Below, piece after piece: positions 24,940 through 33,862 of a DNA stretch of 64,000 nucleotides. A model generated the notes under the pieces. The model worked only from the letters and a program-made list of their open reading frames with translations, made no database searches and had not been told where the DNA came from. The position numbers were made by a program, and so were the translations under genes. This stretch comes from Bog-756 sp963813525 (GTDB lineage Bacteria > Actinomycetota > Acidimicrobiia > Acidimicrobiales > RAAP-2), in NCBI GenBank assembly GCA_963813525.1, contig CAWEZI010000005.1:3038001-3102000 (forward strand), given 5' to 3'. The stretch's first letter is position 1, and the number at the start of each line of letters is the position of its first letter.

Positions 24940-25974
24940 ATGAAAGACATGAAGCTCGGACTGCAACTCGGATACTGGGGATCGGGCCCGCCCCCCGACG
25001 CCGGCGAGCAGGTGGCTACGGCAGAACAACTCGGTTTCGACTCGATCTGGACTGCGGAGGCCTACGGGTCCGACGCCCTCACCCCCCTCAGTTGGTGGGG
25101 TTCGCAGACCAGCCGGGTCCGCCTGGGGACCGCCCTCTGCCAACTGTCGGCGCGGACGCCGGCGGCCATGGGCATGGCGGCCATCACCCTCGACCACCTG
25201 AGCGGAGGACGGTTCGTGCTGGGACTGGGCGTCTCCGGGCCCCAGGTCGTCGAAGGCTGGTACGGCCAGTCGTTCGAGAAACCACTGGCCCGGACCCGCG
25301 AGTACGTCGATATCGTGCGCCAGGTCATTGCCCGCAAGGCTCCGGTGACCAGTGACGGCCCGCACTATCCACTGCCGTACCCGGGGGGCACCGGACTGGG
25401 CAAGCCGCTCAAGCCCATCGTCCACCCACTGCGCCCGGAGATACCCATCATCCTCGGCGCCGAAGGACCGAAGAACATCGCCCTGGCGGCCGAAATCGCC
25501 GAAGGATGGTTCCCCATCTTCTTCTCCCCCAACGCCGTCAAGGCCTTCGAGCCGTCGCTGGCCGAAGGCTTCAGCCGACCGGGGGCCCGACACACCGCTG
25601 ACGACTTCGAGGTCATCGCCTTCGCCCCCACCCTCATCGATGACGACATCGAGCGGGCGGCCGACGCCTACCGTCCGATGCTCGCCCTCTACATCGGGGG
25701 TATGGGGGCCAAGTCGATGAACTTCCACTTCGACGTGTTCACCCGGATGGGCTACGAGGCCGAGGCAGCCAAGATCCAGGAGCTCTACCTCGAGGGTCGG
25801 AAGGACGAGGCGGCGGCGGCGGTGCCCACCGCCCTCATCGAGGACACCGCCCTGATCGGTCCCAAAGAGAAGATCCGCGACGACCTGGAGGGCTGGCGTG
25901 AGTCCATCGCCACCACTCTCCTGGTGGCCGGCAACCCAGACACAATGCGGATCATGGCCGAGCTGGTCCTCTAG
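24940..25974 (+). CDS. F420-dependent LLM oxidoreductase, Rv3520c-like
   Basis: A 344-residue LLM protein resembling the TIGR03559 group that includes Rv3520c, which lies in the mycobacterial cholesterol regulon. Key stretches are LGLQLGYWGSGPP, GFDSIWTAEAYGSDALTPLSWWG, VRLGTALCQLSARTPAAMGMAAITLDHLSGGRFVLGLGVSGPQV and IILGAEGPKNIALAAEIAEGWFP. ATG 24940 has a GGGAGG site. It ends 24 bp before the convergent BTAD gene stop. The cofactor F420 and a steroid role are inferred from the group and the neighbourhood. Confidence 0.85.
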   Translation: MKDMKLGLQLGYWGSGPPPDAGEQVATAEQLGFDSIWTAEAYGSDALTPLSWWGSQTSRVRLGTALCQLSARTPAAMGMAAITLDHLSGGRFVLGLGVSGPQVVEGWYGQSFEKPLARTREYVDIVRQVIARKAPVTSDGPHYPLPYPGGTGLGKPLKPIVHPLRPEIPIILGAEGPKNIALAAEIAEGWFPIFFSPNAVKAFEPSLAEGFSRPGARHTADDFEVIAFAPTLIDDDIERAADAYRPMLALYIGGMGAKSMNFHFDVFTRMGYEAEAAKIQELYLEGRKDEAAAAVPTALIEDTALIGPKEKIRDDLEGWRESIATTLLVAGNPDTMRIMAELVL

Positions 25975-25998
25975 GCCTTCCGGTCGCACTAGGCCGCC

Positions 25999-28785
25999 TC
26001 ACCGGCGCTGGTTGGTCGATGCTCGCCTCCGGGTGAGCGAGCGGTAGAGCTCCACCGTGCTGGGGTGCACCGAGTCGAGGGGCTCGATGTCATCGGCCAC
26101 CACTTTGACCAGTTCGGCCATTACCGATTCCACTCCTGCCGGATGACCGGCCAGGTCAGCGGCTTTCATGAGGATCCGGTAAAGGCGCTCGTCATAGGGA
26201 CTGACGAGAAGGCCGCGGCGGGCTGCCCACTCGGCGCCTCGGGGGTCGTCGGCGGACAGACAGGCTTCCGCCAGACGGCAGCTCAGATCGACCACGGCCG
26301 ACTCGATGGCCGGCCCGATGCCTTCCAGAATGGGCCAGTCGGAGGCGCGTAGTCCTTCGAAGGGTCGTCCACGGACCAGAGCCAGAGCCGATCGCCAGGA
26401 ACCGGCATCCGGCGAATCGGCCAGACGGGTAAAGCGATCCCAGTCCGTGCCGACCGTATCGGCCAAGGTCAGCCGTCCGTGGGAGTGCGGGAGATGATCC
26501 TGCCCGTTCCGCGCCTGGCCGAGCGCACGACGGGCCACGGAGGCGGTCGAATGGAGGCTTGACGGAGCCATAATTCTTTCCGGCCAGAGAGCCGTCGCCC
26601 AGGCATCGTTGTTGGCACCGTAGGGGTGGACGGCCAGGTAGACGACGAGCTCTTTGGACCACGCCCGGGTGAATTCTCGAGCTGCGCCGCGAATGTCTAC
26701 ATGGCCGAGAATTGCCACTTCGACCTCCGGGTCCTCATAGGGCGTCGCTGCCGGCCTTGGACCGTTTTTGCCGGCCTGGGCCCATGTCGAGGATTGGGAG
26801 GACCCCGCACCAGCAAGGCGCCCATCCGTATCTTCGGCGTCAGGCGAGAGGACGGGCAGGGGGATGGGAAGACTCAAGTAGGGCTCGTCAGACCGGAAGG
26901 TGGCCTGGCGATCGGCGGCCAGCTCTATCAACGATGCTGTGTCCACCAGCTCGTCGGCAGCGACATTTTGAGGGATGACCGAACGAAGAAGGTCGAACGA
27001 CGATTCCTCTCGGGAGCTCGAGAAGCTCGCTGTCCGCCCATCGAGGGAGTCGGCAACGGTAACCACCGAAATACCGAGGTGGGGCCCCGGTATCGATTCG
27101 CAAAGTTCGGCAACAACGCCTTGGCTGACCGTCGGTCCGCACAGGACAGCGAGGGGGTCCCAACGATGCGCTCCGTCCGACCAACGGCCCTGGGCGAACG
27201 AGTGGTGACCGGTCTCTCTCAGAAGGTGAGCTGCAGCGATCCGTCGTCGTGCCACCGTATCCAGTAAGGCAGACGGATCCTCCAATGCCTCGACTCTTTC
27301 GAATCTCGCCAGTTCGGCCCCGAATCCGGCGAGAACCAGATCGAAACGTCCCGACCAGAACGACGTGGCCAACTCGAGGGCAAGGGCCCGTAGTACCCCT
27401 TCACACTCCGCCGGGGCCCCGGTTACGGCAACCGTTCCCAATGATTCCAGATTGACCAGTACCAGTCCTTCCTGCCGGTGGCCGGCCGTTACCAGGAGAG
27501 GGGCGAGCGAAGAGGCTGCATTTGTACCGGTGCCTGGTGAAGGTGCGGTAAGCGCCCGGCGATCGATGACGATCACGCTGCTGTGCGGCCTCACCTCGTA
27601 GGCGCTGGCCTGTCCTCCCAGCCACTCCGGGTCGGCGAGTCCGTCGGCGGAGTCCACCAGCAGCTCCACCGATTCTGAGCCCACGGTCATCCCGGTGATG
27701 GTCGGCGCCGTCACTCCCGAGCGGCGGCATTCTCTGGCCACGGCGACGAGGGCTGCGTCAGCGGCGGCGGCGACCTCTCCGCCGTCGCCCACGCGCAGCC
27801 TCTGCTCGAAGAAGCGAAGCGTCCGGTCGGGCAGCCGGATGAACATTCCCCCTGGACGGTGACGTTGCTGAACTTTCCGCAATCGGTCGAGAACGCTCAC
27901 CACGCTGGCGCCAACGACTCCACCTCCCACAGGGACAACCGGGAGATGAGAATGGAAGGGCGGAAGTGGGCTTTCGCCGTCGGGGACGGCCCGAGTGTTG
28001 CGGTCGGGCAAGCGATCGGGCGCCAACCAGGTCGGCCCCAGGAAGTCGGCGCTCACGGAATCGGAGAAAGGCGCGGACGTGCGCCCTGTTGCCGCATGGC
28101 CACCAGGGCGCGTGGGCAGTTCGAGCGACCACCCCTCACGTATCCAGTGGTCGGTGGTGAGGGCCCTTCCGTCGGCCTGGGGGACGCCGTAGTTGAGGGC
28201 GGCGATCTCCCGCCACCGCATCGCCGATCCCAACCGGTCGGCGGCCACGGACCAGAGTGTTTCCCGAGGCTTTACCCGATGGGTTCGGGCTGACCCTGGG
28301 GAAGGCATCGAGATGCTGTCTCGTACGTCCTGCACAGCTCCGGCCGGTGCTGGGGCCTCGAACGTCTCGGTGGTGCGAGTCATTTCTGTGGCCGCATGGG
28401 CTGTGGCCGCATGCTTGCTCGCGGTTATTGCGTAGGCCGACTCCCGACCTCCAGGGTTGTCTGTCCGGAGGACCAGCGAGCCCGATGCTTCGGGTGCGGT
28501 CGTCGAGGGCACCGTCGACTTTGCATCTGGGTGGTCACGAGACGCCGTTCGAGTGTCTGCCCAATCCTCGATGATCCTGATGGGCAGGAGCGGCCGACCG
28601 GAAGGTGAGGATACCTCGACGGCCGTGGAGCTTCTCCCCGGGACCACACCCGGTCCCGCCAGAGGGCGGCCGGCGACGGCAAAAGTCAACGCGGTGCCGA
28701 CCAAGCATGCGGCGAGTGACTGCATGGTCCCGCTGGCCGGAAGGCGAATAGACGATCGGCCAGTCAGGCGCGACCCGAGCTTCAA
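25999..28785 (-). CDS. LysM-BTAD regulator-like protein (main part)
   Basis: A 928-residue open frame. It starts with a membrane helix (QSLAACLVGTALTFAVAG), then a Pro/Ser/Thr linker, and a LysM-type repeat (THRVKPRETLWSVAADRLGSAMRWREIAALN, about 170-200). A large middle region of unknown fold follows. The C-terminus (about 690-920) has a winged-helix-like segment (VEVAILGHVDIRGAAREF...ELVVYLAVHPYGAN...ALWPE) and a BTAD helical-repeat domain, as in SARP regulators. The apparent TTG start at 28785 is doubtful, because homologues carry two further N-terminal helices that are encoded just upstream in another frame. It is the last gene of the Tad operon. It probably senses envelope or pilus state at the membrane, which is inference. 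Confidence 0.75.
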   Translation of the reverse strand: MKLGSRLTGRSSIRLPASGTMQSLAACLVGTALTFAVAGRPLAGPGVVPGRSSTAVEVSSPSGRPLLPIRIIEDWADTRTASRDHPDAKSTVPSTTAPEASGSLVLRTDNPGGRESAYAITASKHAATAHAATEMTRTTETFEAPAPAGAVQDVRDSISMPSPGSARTHRVKPRETLWSVAADRLGSAMRWREIAALNYGVPQADGRALTTDHWIREGWSLELPTRPGGHAATGRTSAPFSDSVSADFLGPTWLAPDRLPDRNTRAVPDGESPLPPFHSHLPVVPVGGGVVGASVVSVLDRLRKVQQRHRPGGMFIRLPDRTLRFFEQRLRVGDGGEVAAAADAALVAVARECRRSGVTAPTITGMTVGSESVELLVDSADGLADPEWLGGQASAYEVRPHSSVIVIDRRALTAPSPGTGTNAASSLAPLLVTAGHRQEGLVLVNLESLGTVAVTGAPAECEGVLRALALELATSFWSGRFDLVLAGFGAELARFERVEALEDPSALLDTVARRRIAAAHLLRETGHHSFAQGRWSDGAHRWDPLAVLCGPTVSQGVVAELCESIPGPHLGISVVTVADSLDGRTASFSSSREESSFDLLRSVIPQNVAADELVDTASLIELAADRQATFRSDEPYLSLPIPLPVLSPDAEDTDGRLAGAGSSQSSTWAQAGKNGPRPAATPYEDPEVEVAILGHVDIRGAAREFTRAWSKELVVYLAVHPYGANNDAWATALWPERIMAPSSLHSTASVARRALGQARNGQDHLPHSHGRLTLADTVGTDWDRFTRLADSPDAGSWRSALALVRGRPFEGLRASDWPILEGIGPAIESAVVDLSCRLAEACLSADDPRGAEWAARRGLLVSPYDERLYRILMKAADLAGHPAGVESVMAELVKVVADDIEPLDSVHPSTVELYRSLTRRRASTNQRR

Positions 28786-29068
28786 GCGCGATGCACACCG
28801 TCATCCACAACCACAGAATCCAAGCCACCAGCAGGGGGCCTGTCGCAAGCCAATGCATCACGAAGACCGGACCACCTGTCGTTTGGGAGCCGTGCGCTCT
28901 GAGCGCCCCCAAGCTGTCGCCAAGGTCGAGGTGGGAAAGAGGTGATCCGCCCAGGGCTATCAACACAGCCGGAATGGCCACGAGGATGGAGACCAGGGCG
29001 ACGGACGAGAGCGCCGTCAACAATGCTCGACGCCAGCCACGCCACTGTCCGATAAGGCTCTCCGTCAT
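28780..29068 (-). pseudogene. Frame-shifted N-terminus of the LysM-BTAD protein
   Basis: ATG 29068 (ATGA overlap with the upstream TadG-like gene) begins a segment with two membrane helices (SSVALVSILVAIPAVLIALGG and LLVAWILWLWMTVCIALEA). The 'ALLALGG' type motif is usual at the start of actinobacterial LysM-BTAD membrane proteins. The frame is lost near 28780, where one extra base separates ALEARV from the KLGSRLTGRSS of the main part. Read in its own frame to 28535 it degenerates into Arg-rich sequence. It is best treated as the true start of the downstream gene. Confidence 0.65.
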
Positions 29069-29550
29069 GAGGACCCGACCGCCACGCCCTGAACATTGAT
29101 GGCTGAAGCCGAGGCCGACACCGGCAAGGTGGAGAGACCGATGATCCCCAGAATCTGGGTTCGAATCCGGTAGTGCACCGCTACCGTCACCGTTCCCCCC
29201 GACACAGTTGCCGTGCCCGGATGGCCGGCCGCCTCGGTGAACCGGTCCGCGGCAATCACCGCCTGGGCCGGGTCGAGTCGCAAGGAGCCCGTCCTGAGCG
29301 CCGCCACGGACAATGCGCCGGCGCCGGCCCGAGCCGCCTGCTCCGCTTCATCAACAGCAGATTGGTGAGCGCTCAGGTCGGAGCCGCCGTCGACGACGAG
29401 ACCCATGAGAGCAAAGATGGCGACCAGCATGAGGGCGACAAAGGCGGTGATCGAACCCAGGTCGGTGGCCTGCGCCGCTGGATCCTGCCCTTCGATGTCC
29501 CTTGTCGAGATCCGGCGGCGTCGACTGGGTGAGGTCAAATAATTCATCAT
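29065..29550 (-). CDS. TadG-like pilus-associated protein
   Basis: A 161-residue protein with an Arg-rich cytoplasmic tail and one membrane helix (SITAFVALMLVAIFALMGLVVDGG, about residues 28-51). This is the prepilin-like N-terminus of TadG/'Flp pilus-assembly' proteins. Next comes an Ala-rich helix (AVDEAEQAARAGAGAL) and a beta-rich end. ATG 29550 is chosen over the open frame to 29655 because it overlaps the upstream stop by 4 nt (ATGA). It lacks the von Willebrand domain of long TadG proteins. A minor pseudopilin role in the Tad system is expected. Confidence 0.75.
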   Translation of the reverse strand: MMNYLTSPSRRRRISTRDIEGQDPAAQATDLGSITAFVALMLVAIFALMGLVVDGGSDLSAHQSAVDEAEQAARAGAGALSVAALRTGSLRLDPAQAVIAADRFTEAAGHPGTATVSGGTVTVAVHYRIRTQILGIIGLSTLPVSASASAINVQGVAVGSS

Positions 29551-29972
29551 GACTGAACCGAGCGGTACGGATCGATGGGGGCGGTCGACGTGGCCTGCAC
29601 CGTCATCGATCTGGGGATGCCTGGTATCGACAAATCGGCCAGTCCGACTTCGCACGTCACAGTCACCGAGACGTAACCGCCAGGTTGGAAATGACTCAGA
29701 TCAGTCACGACCTGCGCATGGACACAGGTCTGACCACGGCCGATTATGCCGACGACAGCCGCCTCGGCCGCACCCGTCTGGGCCGCCACTGGAGTAGGAA
29801 GAACGGCTGCAGACTCTGCTCCCGCACGCGCTGCCTCCACGACCTGTTGGCGGGCCTCGGTCACCCGACCGAATGCCAGCACCGTGAGAGCTAGAACAAG
29901 CAGTATCGGGGTGAGCGCCACCAACTCGACGGTGAGGCTGCCGTCGTCATCGCCAGGCCGAACCCTACTCAT
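29547..29972 (-). CDS. TadE/F-like pseudopilin
   Basis: A 141-residue TadE-family protein: short tail MSRVRPGDDDGSLTVELVALTPILLVLALTVLAFGRV with the conserved Glu after the processing-type Gly/Ser region, one membrane helix, then an Ala-rich helical segment and a beta region. TadE/TadF are pseudopilins processed like Flp and needed for Tad pilus assembly. Its ATG overlaps the stop of the preceding TadE-like gene by 4 nt, and its stop overlaps the next gene. Confidence 0.8.
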   Translation of the reverse strand: MSRVRPGDDDGSLTVELVALTPILLVLALTVLAFGRVTEARQQVVEAARAGAESAAVLPTPVAAQTGAAEAAVVGIIGRGQTCVHAQVVTDLSHFQPGGYVSVTVTCEVGLADLSIPGIPRSMTVQATSTAPIDPYRSVQS

Positions 29973-30346
29973 CCCGAACTCCGAAACTCCTGAATCGGTC
30001 CCACCTGTACCGCCGAGACGGGGAGAGAGATACCTGGTAGCAGGGACACGGCCGCTCCCGTAACCGTGATGCGGGCCTCATCACCCGGGGTTACGGTTAC
30101 CGACGCTTGGTAAGACGCGAGATCCGAGCCTGATCGCCGGAGGACCGCTTGCGCCTGACTGACCCCCGCCGACGGACTGCCGCCCAATGACCTGGCCGTC
30201 CGGTCCCCTTCCGAGGCCGCCAATTGAACAATTTGGGCGGCATGAGCCCACAGGGCGAACTGCATCAACGTGACCAGGATCAGCATCAGCGTCGGGATGA
30301 CGATGGCCATCTCGACCGTCGTCGATCCCCGTTCATCTGGCGTCAG
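29969..30346 (-). CDS. TadE-like pseudopilin (probable CTG start)
   Basis: A 125-residue pseudopilin: TPDERGSTTVEMAIVIPTLMLILVTLMQFALWAHAAQIVQLAASEGDRTARSLGG, with the TadE hallmark Glu at the head of a single membrane helix. The open frame runs upstream to 30616 antisense-like. The only position fitting operon coupling and family length is CTG 30346, whose CTGA overlaps the flp stop. An ATG at the 'VEMA' methionine would remove the conserved Glu and is unlikely. It lies directly after the Flp pilin. Confidence 0.75.
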   Translation of the reverse strand: MTPDERGSTTVEMAIVIPTLMLILVTLMQFALWAHAAQIVQLAASEGDRTARSLGGSPSAGVSQAQAVLRRSGSDLASYQASVTVTPGDEARITVTGAAVSLLPGISLPVSAVQVGPIQEFRSSG

Positions 30347-30531
30347 TTGAGATTGATCGAATTGGCCTTGGCCGTAATCTTTGCAACGATGATCGCTCCG
30401 ATGGCGATGGCCATGGCCGCGAAGATAGCGGTGATGATAACGGTCTCGACCACCGAACCCGATTCGTCCCACTTGATGGTGGCGGCACGAGCTCGCACGT
30501 AGTTCCAGAGCACAAACATCTGGATGGGCAT
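30343..30531 (-). CDS. flp: Flp-type Tad pilin
   Basis: A 62-residue major pilin candidate with a polar N-terminal leader (about 20 residues, WNYVRARAATIKWD), then the conserved ESGSVVETVIITAIFAAMAIAIGAIIVAKI. This is a Glu-containing hydrophobic helix matching actinobacterial Flp pilins, processed by a TadV-type peptidase before the hydrophobic segment. GGGAG precedes the ATG. It has an 84-bp gap on its 5' side, the largest in the operon, which may hold its own promoter for high expression. No peptidase gene is visible in the window. Confidence 0.85.
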   Translation of the reverse strand: MPIQMFVLWNYVRARAATIKWDESGSVVETVIITAIFAAMAIAIGAIIVAKITAKANSINLN

Positions 30532-30615
30532 CGTGGTATCTCCCTTCGTTTGGCACTGCCGGGCGTGACATGAACAGCATCTCGAGCCTCACCCGCGGTG
30601 TCGGGATCCGGCGCA

Positions 30616-31519
30616 TCAGAAGCCTCCGATGACCCGGCTGAAAGCGGGGTAGCCGATGAAGAGCAAGAATCCGACCAGCAGCAGCGCCCCCGGCAGAAAC
30701 ATCCGTTCCGTTGCCGAATTGGCGGTGGACTCGGCGTCCGCCTGCTCGTGGCGACGAAAGGAGACCGCCCGGGCTTGCAGAGACTGACGAACCCTTGCTC
30801 CCTCCGTACCTGCGAGCTCAAGGGTGCTGGACAGCTCGATGAGCTCTACCACGCCAACATCATCTCCAAGCGCACCCAGAGCTGCCCACGGAGATTGGCC
30901 GCTGTCGCGCCCCTTGGCTAGCTGCTCGCGATATCCGCCGGGCTGCCCAATCGCCACTCATCTGGGAGGCGGCAAAGAGCGCTCCTTCTACTCCCACCCC
31001 TCCGGCCAAACCCAAGACAACCAGGTCGATGAACGAACTGATGACGACCCGAAAGTGACGGCGCCTATCTCGCGCCCGTCGCTGAAGCTCGACCACTGGA
31101 AGGCATGCTCCGGCGGGAACAGCAATGACGGCCATTGCCACCGGCACGACCGGGCTCAGCTCCACCCCGACGATCTGTGTCGCCACTACCCACACCAACG
31201 GGGGTCCGACCAGGCCGACGCCCATCCCGACCAGCGCCTTAGTGGCCACGTCCTCGACCCGCTCGCCGGTGATGGTAAGACTCTGTCGGACCGGCTCCCA
31301 CCAGGGATGGTTGGTGACGTCGCTGGTGGTGAGCCAGGACGTCAACGAGCGGCCGAGGACCAGGGACCTCGAGCCCATGTCGGCGGTCGAGGCGGTCAGG
31401 CGTGATCCGTTCATTGCCTCGACGATGGACTGGAGCGATGGCGGAGCCGGGCGGAGGCTATAGACGATCCCGACAGCTCCCAATCCCACCAAAGCGCCCA
31501 GACCCAGCGCCACGGTCAT
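30616..31519 (-). pseudogene. tadC: TadC-like inner-membrane platform protein, frameshifted
   Basis: Type II secretion F-domain protein of the Tad machine. The 5' part from ATG 31519 (ATGA overlap with tadB) includes GLVGPPLVWVVATQIVGVELSPVVPVAMAVIAV (membrane) and the F-domain start FRVVISSFIDLVVLGLAGGVGVEGAL. The frame changes by one extra base near 30935. The rest reads EQLAKGRDSGQSPWAALGALGDDVGVVELIELSSTLELAGTEGARVRQSL and ends with the helix MFLPGALLLVGFLLFIGYPAF. Both halves match TadC in order. The repaired length is about 300 residues. Confidence 0.8.
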
Positions 31520-32366
31520 CGCTCCACGACCTGGTATCCGAGCAGACGCACCGGGGCTGGGGGCCGGGCCAGAGCGACCATCAGGGTCAATCCGGTGCCA
31601 TACAGAATTCCAACCAGCGCAAGGACCAATTGCCCGGTCGGCGAACCGAGTGGCGCCAGGTAGGAGTGGGCGAAGAGGGCCAGGCCTACGGCAAACACGA
31701 CAGAAAAGACCAGCACCGTGCGTACGCCACTGCGGATCGCCGACCGGCTCGTCTCGATGCGTAACCGAAGGGCCACTTCGTCCCTAGTTGAATCGGCCAG
31801 TGCCACCAGGAGGTCCCCCAGCCGAAGTGCTCGGGAAGATGTGGCCAGAAGGAGCGCGGATACGACCCTGTCGGCCGAAGAATCCTCGAGCTCGTCAGCG
31901 AACAGGAGGAGCGCCTCCCGCGATGCCATCCCTGCGCTCAATCTGCCGGACAGGCGGGTGGTGGCGCTCCGGATCGTCGGCGGGCTCAGAGGTGCAGTGG
32001 CCATGATGGCCTGGCTCAAGCCGGCCGAGGCAGCCAGAGTCCCCTGCAACATCTCCGTCCACACGGCGATCGCCTCGATCTTGGTGATCGAGGCCGAAGC
32101 CGATGTCTGGCCGAACAGCTTGGGAAGCCCAATGACGGCAACGGCGACGAGGGGAACGGCGACGGGCCAGCCAGTGACAAAACCGACGACGGCGCCCGCG
32201 GTTGCGGCTAGCCCCCACAGGAGAGCGCGTCCTCGCGCCGGGTTCGCAGCCAGACGAAGCGATTCCTGCGGACCTCGAGCGGCCTGTCACTCAGCCGGGC
32301 TATGACAAAGCCCACCGCACCGAGGCCGAAGCAGGCGCCCATCAGGACGGCGACCGCTCTGGTCAC
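31516..32366 (-). pseudogene. tadB: TadB-like inner-membrane platform protein, frameshifted
   Basis: Partner of TadC. GTG 32366 overlaps the cpaF stop (GTGA) and begins a membrane helix (AVAVLMGACFGLGAVGFVIA). The frame breaks near 32215-32230, close to a GTGGGGG run, by one missing base. It continues as LLWGLAATAGAVVGFVTGWPVAVPLVAVAVIGLP and the F domain (AVWTEMLQGTLAASAGLSQAI...SRALRLGDLLVALADSTRDE), ending with two helices at 31516. The 5' piece alone would give only about 50 residues before a stop. Confidence 0.8.
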
Positions 32367-33862
32367 AGCCGCATCCCTCTCAGGTCGAGGGGGACCGGTC
32401 GGTAACCAAACCTCTGCAGTTCGTCGAGTGTCTCCGGCCGCAGGGGCGAGGCAGCGACGGCCCGGCGGTCGCTCCCCGGTCGGTACACCTCGTTCGAGAT
32501 GACCTGACTTCCCTCGGCGTCTACCACCTCTCGAATCGAGGAAACGAAGCGGCAGCGTGAACGTGGCTTGGCAAATCGCCACGGCTCAGCCAGGCGTTCA
32601 GAAGAGAACACGGCGATCTCGTCATCCTCCGGGCTGCGCAGATCACGGTTACCCCAGCAATCGCTGATACCAATACCGTCCCCGTCCATGTGGGCGGGGC
32701 GTGGCCCCCGCGGAGTGGCGGGGCCGTCCTTCCAGGGGGCGGGGTCGTCGTCGACAAAAGGACCCAGATCATCGTCGGTCTCACTGTCGAGATGGACGAC
32801 GAAATGGATCGCCCCAGCTATGAGCACATTGCTCGCCTCCAGGGGGAGACGCTCCTGAGCTTGGACGGCGTAGGAGGCGATACGCCGGAACACTCCGGCC
32901 GACGAATCGGCGTGAATCGTGCACATCGAGCCAGACCGGCCCTGGCTCATGGCGTTGAGCATGGGTAGGACTTCCCCGCCCAGAACCTCACCAACGATCA
33001 CCCGGTCGGCGTTCATACGCAGCGCGCGCCGCACGAGATCGGCCACCGTGATCAGGCCGTGGCCCTCCACGTTGGCCGGGCGCGCCTCGAGCGCGACCAT
33101 GTCCGGATGTCTGCCCGGCGCTGCATCCAGTCCCAGCTCGAGCGCTTGTTCGATGGTTACGATCCGCTCTCTGGGAGGTATCTCGCCAGCTAGTGCCCGG
33201 AGCAAGGTCGTCTTTCCCGAGTTCATGGCGCCAGAGACAATGATGTTCTTGCGTGCCCTGACGGCGGCAGACAAAAGGCGGGCGATGTCATCGTCGACTG
33301 TCCCCATCGCCGCCAGGTCGGCAAGCGACAGATCCAGGTAGCGATGCCTGCGGATGGAGAGGGCCGGCCGAGCCGATACGGCCATGAGCGCCGACAGGCG
33401 GCTCCCGTCCGGGAGTCGCAGATCCAGTTCCGGACAGGCGAGGTCGAAACGCCTCTCGGAGAGTCCGAATCGGCTGCCGGCCGAGCGGATGACATCGACC
33501 AACTCCTCGTCGGAGTCGGCAATGGGAGACGTCAATTGCTTGGTGCCGTCGGCGAAAGTGATCCATACGCGGTCGCAACCGTTGACATCGATGTTCTCGA
33601 TTTCCGGGTTGTCGATGAGGGTTTGGAGCCGGCCGAGGCCGAACAGGGCGTCCAGCACGGATTGGGCAAGCTGTTGCTCGTCCTCGGAGCTACGGCACGG
33701 GGCCCATACGGCTTGATTGCCCGTCGTCAGAGCATCCAGGTGCACGAACACCTGTTGTCGAGCAAGCTCGCGACGGTCATCCGTGTCGAGATCGGCGTTG
33801 CTGGGCGAAGCCAGATCCTCCGCAACCTGCTCACGAATAGCCGTGGCCAGCGATCGACTCAT
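32363..33862 (-). CDS. cpaF: CpaF/TadA secretion ATPase
   Basis: Hexameric ATPase of the Tad pilus, 499 residues and intact. It has the N-terminal helical region (AIREQVAEDLAS), FGLGRLQTLIDNPEIENIDVNGCDRVW, Walker A VSGAMNSGKTTLLRAL (about 214-229), ERIVTIEQALELGL, and Walker B/Asp box NADRVIVGEVLGGEVLPMLNAMSQGRSGSMCTIHAD. A charged C-terminal extension of about 120 residues, with Asp/Pro-rich linkers and STRUCTURE-poor sequence, is longer than in many CpaF proteins. It overlaps tadZ and tadB by 4 nt each. It is the only complete member of the TadZ-CpaF-TadB-TadC core. Confidence 0.92.
   Translation of the reverse strand: MSRSLATAIREQVAEDLASPSNADLDTDDRRELARQQVFVHLDALTTGNQAVWAPCRSSEDEQQLAQSVLDALFGLGRLQTLIDNPEIENIDVNGCDRVWITFADGTKQLTSPIADSDEELVDVIRSAGSRFGLSERRFDLACPELDLRLPDGSRLSALMAVSARPALSIRRHRYLDLSLADLAAMGTVDDDIARLLSAAVRARKNIIVSGAMNSGKTTLLRALAGEIPPRERIVTIEQALELGLDAAPGRHPDMVALEARPANVEGHGLITVADLVRRALRMNADRVIVGEVLGGEVLPMLNAMSQGRSGSMCTIHADSSAGVFRRIASYAVQAQERLPLEASNVLIAGAIHFVVHLDSETDDDLGPFVDDDPAPWKDGPATPRGPRPAHMDGDGIGISDCWGNRDLRSPEDDEIAVFSSERLAEPWRFAKPRSRCRFVSSIREVVDAEGSQVISNEVYRPGSDRRAVAASPLRPETLDELQRFGYRPVPLDLRGMRL

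Noticed and set aside
28535..28779. Continuation of the short LysM-BTAD N-terminal frame past the break
   Set aside because: After about 28780 the frame turns into Arg/His/Gly-rich nonsense, while the true continuation is in the neighbouring frame.
30333..30821. A 162-codon minus-strand frame across flp and the tadC end
   Set aside because: It is out of frame with the well-supported Flp pilin and TadC and has no recognisable motif.
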